Origin: an uncultured Lachnospiraceae bacterium | Lineage (GTDB): Bacteria; Bacillota; Clostridia; Lachnospirales; Lachnospiraceae | Length of the DNA: 64,000 nucleotides | Direction: 5' to 3' | Assembly (NCBI GenBank): GCA_947626285.1 | Contig: CANQRR010000008.1 | Span: forward strand, 1-64,000 | Shown here: positions 61,628 to 64,000 of the stretch, in pieces | Position numbering within the stretch: the stretch's first letter is position 1 | Layout: every line of letters starts with the position of its first letter | Position numbers and translations under genes: made by a program | Notes under the pieces: generated by a model | Told to the model about the DNA's origin: nothing | What the model saw: the letters and a program-made list of their open reading frames with translations, nothing else | Databases searched by the model: none

Positions 61628-63511
61628 CTAAGATTTCTTTGGGTGGATGTTTCGAATCGTCCGTTTCTTTGGTTTCCGCGATGAGGCCGCCGCTCTCCCT
61701 TTCTTTCCCTTCATATCCCCGCGCGGACGAACCAGGCAATCCGCGCCATAGCCGATCAGATCTTCTCTCCCGGCAATGGTCAGCGCCTCGACGACCAGCT
61801 CATAGTTTTCCGGGCGACGGTACTGGATCAGAGCGCGTTGCAGCGCTTTGCGGTGCGGATTCTTCTCGACATAGACCGGCTCCATCGTCCGCGGGTCCAA
61901 TCCCGTATAGTACATGCAGGTCGATATCGTCGACGGCGTCGGATAAAAATCCTGCACCTGCTCCGGCATATGGCCGGACTTTTTCAGATAACAGGCAAGC
62001 TCTACCGCGTCTCGCATCTCACAGCCCGGGTGCGACGACATCAGGTACGGGACGAGGTATTGATTCATTCCGCATTCACGGTTGATCTTCTCATATCGCT
62101 CGACAAATTTCTGATAGACCTGATGCGGAGGCTTTCCCATCCGGGCAAGCACACGGTCGGAGACATGCTCCGGCGCGACCTTGAGCTGTCCGCTGACATG
62201 ATGCCTCACAAGCTCCCGGAAAAAGACGTCGGACTTGTCCTCCAGGAGATAGTCAAATCGAATCCCGGAGCGGATAAAGACCTTCTTCACATGCGGCAGT
62301 TCTCTCAGCTTCCGCAACAGGGCCACATAGTCGCTGTGATCCGCGCGCAGATTCTTACAGGGCGTCGGGAACAGGCACTGGCGATCCCTGCAGGCGCCGC
62401 TTGTGAGCTGCTTTTCGCAGGACGGCTGGCGAAAATTCGCGGTCGGTCCGCCGACGTCGTGGATATATCCCTTAAACCCCGGATCCTCCGTGAGAGAGCG
62501 CGCCTCCTTTAGAATCGAGGCATGGCTGCGCACCTGGACGATCCTGCCCTGGTGGAACGTGAGGGCGCAGAAATTGCATCCCCCAAAACAGCCCCGGTTG
62601 CTGACAAGGCTGAATTTCACTTCCGCGATGGCCGGAATTCCTCCCGCATCCTCGTACATCGGATGGTAAGTCCCGCAGTAGGGGAGATCGTAGATGTCGT
62701 CCATCTCCTGCACGCCAAGCGGCTTTGCCGGAGGATTCTGCACGACAAAGACTGTTCCGTATGGCTCCACCAGGCGCTTCCCGGAGAACGGGTCCGTGTT
62801 GCGGTACTGCATGTAAAAGCTCCTTGCGTAATTCGCCTTATCCCTGCACAGCTCCTCATAAGAGGGAAGAAGCTCATAATCATAGACTGCGTCCAAATTC
62901 TTCGTCCGGTAGCAGGTACCTTCCACAAAGGTGATATCGCGGACACCGATCCCCGCGTTCAGCGCGTCCGCGATCTCCACGATCGATCGTTCGCCCATCC
63001 CGTAGGAGACCAGATCCGCCGCGCTGTCCATCAGGATCGAGCGTTTCAGGGAATCCGACCAGTAGTCGTAATGCGCCAGCCTGCGCAGGCTGGCCTCAAT
63101 GCCGCCGACCACGATCGGCACATCCTTATATGCCTGTCGTATGAGATTGCAGTAGACGGTCGCGGCGCGATCCGGGCGTTTTCCCATCACTCCGCCGGGC
63201 GTATATGCGTCCTTTTGGCGTCTCCTGCGCGACACGGCATAGTGGTTCACCATGGAGTCCATGTTCCCGGCGCTCACCAGGAAGGCAAGCCTCGGCCGCC
63301 CCAGTGCCATGACGCTTGTCGTATCTCTCCAGTCCGGCTGCGGGATGATCCCCACCGTATATCCATGGGATTCCAGCACACGGCTGATGATCGCGTGCCC
63401 GAAAGAAGGATGATCCACGTACGCGTCCCCGATCACATACACAAAATCAAGCTGGCCGATGTTCTGTTCTTCAAGCTCCCGCTGTGTCGTCGGGAGAAAA
63501 CGTCTCTCCAT
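61628..63511 (-). CDS. YgiQ family radical SAM protein
   Basis: This 627-residue protein is the YgiQ type, with a long N-terminal cobalamin-binding-like region (YVIGDAYVDHPSFGHAII; RPRLAFLVSAGNMDSMVNHY), the radical SAM motif CFGGCNFC (C308, C312, C315) and a C-terminal domain ending in a Lys/Arg-rich tail (about 600-627). A second Cys group (CRDQCLFPTPC-like, in GACRDRQCLFPTPCK) follows the barrel. The function of this family is unknown. GGTGAG precedes the ATG. It follows a HAD gene by 55 bp. Confidence 0.93.
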   Translation of the reverse strand: MERRFLPTTQRELEEQNIGQLDFVYVIGDAYVDHPSFGHAIISRVLESHGYTVGIIPQPDWRDTTSVMALGRPRLAFLVSAGNMDSMVNHYAVSRRRRQKDAYTPGGVMGKRPDRAATVYCNLIRQAYKDVPIVVGGIEASLRRLAHYDYWSDSLKRSILMDSAADLVSYGMGERSIVEIADALNAGIGVRDITFVEGTCYRTKNLDAVYDYELLPSYEELCRDKANYARSFYMQYRNTDPFSGKRLVEPYGTVFVVQNPPAKPLGVQEMDDIYDLPYCGTYHPMYEDAGGIPAIAEVKFSLVSNRGCFGGCNFCALTFHQGRIVQVRSHASILKEARSLTEDPGFKGYIHDVGGPTANFRQPSCEKQLTSGACRDRQCLFPTPCKNLRADHSDYVALLRKLRELPHVKKVFIRSGIRFDYLLEDKSDVFFRELVRHHVSGQLKVAPEHVSDRVLARMGKPPHQVYQKFVERYEKINRECGMNQYLVPYLMSSHPGCEMRDAVELACYLKKSGHMPEQVQDFYPTPSTISTCMYYTGLDPRTMEPVYVEKNPHRKALQRALIQYRRPENYELVVEALTIAGREDLIGYGADCLVRPRGDMKGKKGRAAASSRKPKKRTIRNIHPKKS

Positions 63512-63566
63512 ATACTCACCATCGCACGCTTTGCCGCATCAGAAAAACCTTTCCGGTTTCCGCATG

Positions 63567-64000
63567 TCAATCAATCTTTTCGCCAAGCGTCTCATAGCTT
63601 TCACTCAGCACTTCGTCGTAAGACTTTATGTAATAGTCCGCAAGGCAGCGGATCCGCTCTCTCTGATCCGCAGAGAAGTCGTCCTCCACTGCGCAGACCT
63701 CCATGCCCGCATTCTTTGCAGCGAGAATTCCCATTGGAATGTCTTCAAACACAAGACATTCGTCCGGCGTCACCCGCAGCTTGTCCGCTGCGCTCAAGTA
63801 GATGTCCGGCGCCGGTTTTCCCTTTGCCACCTCACATGAGATCGTAATGACGTCAAAGCAATCCTCTACCCGGTTCGACGTCAGACACGCGCGGATCAGT
63901 TCCCGGCTGTTGCTGCTCGTAATGCCCGCAAGCAGCCCGCTGCGGCGAATCTCTTTGAGAAAACCATACGCCCCAGGCTTCAGCTTCACGCGTTTCGCGT
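63567..64000 (-). CDS. HAD-superfamily hydrolase, beta-phosphoglucomutase-like (partial)
   Basis: The frame is open to the window edge, so the N-terminus is missing. The visible 144 residues contain HAD motif II (AGITSSNSRE), the motif III lysine (AKGKPAPDIYL) and motif IV (LVFEDIPMGILAAKNAG), typical of the beta-phosphoglucomutase/phosphatase subgroup. The nucleophile DxD motif must lie beyond position 64000. It would act on a small phosphorylated metabolite. It is followed by ygiQ on the same strand. Confidence 0.88.
   Translation of the reverse strand, partial: AKRVKLKPGAYGFLKEIRRSGLLAGITSSNSRELIRACLTSNRVEDCFDVITISCEVAKGKPAPDIYLSAADKLRVTPDECLVFEDIPMGILAAKNAGMEVCAVEDDFSADQRERIRCLADYYIKSYDEVLSESYETLGEKID

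Noticed and set aside
62522-63847. 441-codon plus-strand frame opposite ygiQ
   Set aside because: It is antisense to a gene with intact radical SAM motifs and has no recognisable domain.
1-64000. tRNA, rRNA, CRISPR arrays, transposases and integrases
   Set aside because: I looked for cloverleaf-like GC-rich blocks with CCA ends, regularly spaced repeats and DDE or tyrosine-recombinase proteins and saw none; a tRNAscan-SE and ISfinder search would settle this.

Overview
The window looks like a chromosomal segment of a spore-forming, gut-type member of the Clostridia, most likely the family Lachnospiraceae. This rests on gene content read from the sequence: a SpoVAF/GerA-type spore protein, short-form HisG with HisZ, a HisIE protein carrying a barrel domain, a fused FeoA-FeoB, a giant acyl-CoA dehydratase activase, and the TIGR03960/TIGR03936/RNase G gene group. 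No rRNA, tRNA, CRISPR array, insertion sequence or complete prophage was found.

Region 1-9.8 kb is an AT-richer accessory mosaic. It holds a TetR regulator, two unrecognised small reading frames, a metallo-beta-lactamase-fold hydrolase, a TIGR04076 protein, a FluC fluoride channel, the 3' remnant of a Sir2-family gene, the radical SAM mobile pair A/B, a split chromate transporter with a divergent LysR regulator, a RelB/YafQ toxin-antitoxin pair, an alpha/beta-hydrolase remnant, and a LysR/DMT-exporter divergon. A 50-57 bp repeat sits beside both gene remnants.

Region 9.8-16.9 kb carries a regulator-kinase-ABC exporter module (VncRS/Vex or BceRS type) with matching direct-repeat operators in front of both of its transcription units. 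It is followed by an orphan HicB-type gene, a lipid kinase and YajC. Region 17-26.5 kb has a large GH2 glycosidase, tRNA-guanine transglycosylase, and the 1433-residue activase behind a strongly folded 5' leader.

Region 26.5-35.4 kb is leftward housekeeping: nitroreductase, Ung, YbaK, FeoAB, HisF, HisH, a peptidoglycan deacetylase, a phosphoribosyltransferase-like protein and an NlpC/P60-like secreted protein. Two rightward genes follow (a membrane-anchored deacetylase-like protein and SpoVAF), then the leftward group TIGR03960-TIGR03936-RNase E/G and a secreted SH3-domain protein. From 50.1 down to 44.7 kb lies the main histidine operon hisZ-hisG-hisD-hisB-hisIE. HisHF is a separate transcription unit, and neither a canonical hisA nor hisC is in the window.

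Region 50.2-59.9 kb is a signalling cluster. A GHKL sensor kinase (+) and a LytTR response regulator (+) flank two large leftward genes: a REC/HD-GYP/GGDEF cyclic-di-GMP protein and a hybrid kinase with two tandem extracellular sensor modules and a C-terminal phosphotransfer domain. The window ends with a leftward run of an RluA-type pseudouridine synthase, a membrane protein, a YgiQ-type radical SAM protein and a HAD phosphatase cut by the window edge.

The observations most worth a second look are the multi-hairpin leader at about 21.9-22.1 kb, the two matching operators of the Vnc-like module, the degenerate domains in the HisIE and GGDEF proteins, and the missing catalytic histidine in the YafQ toxin.
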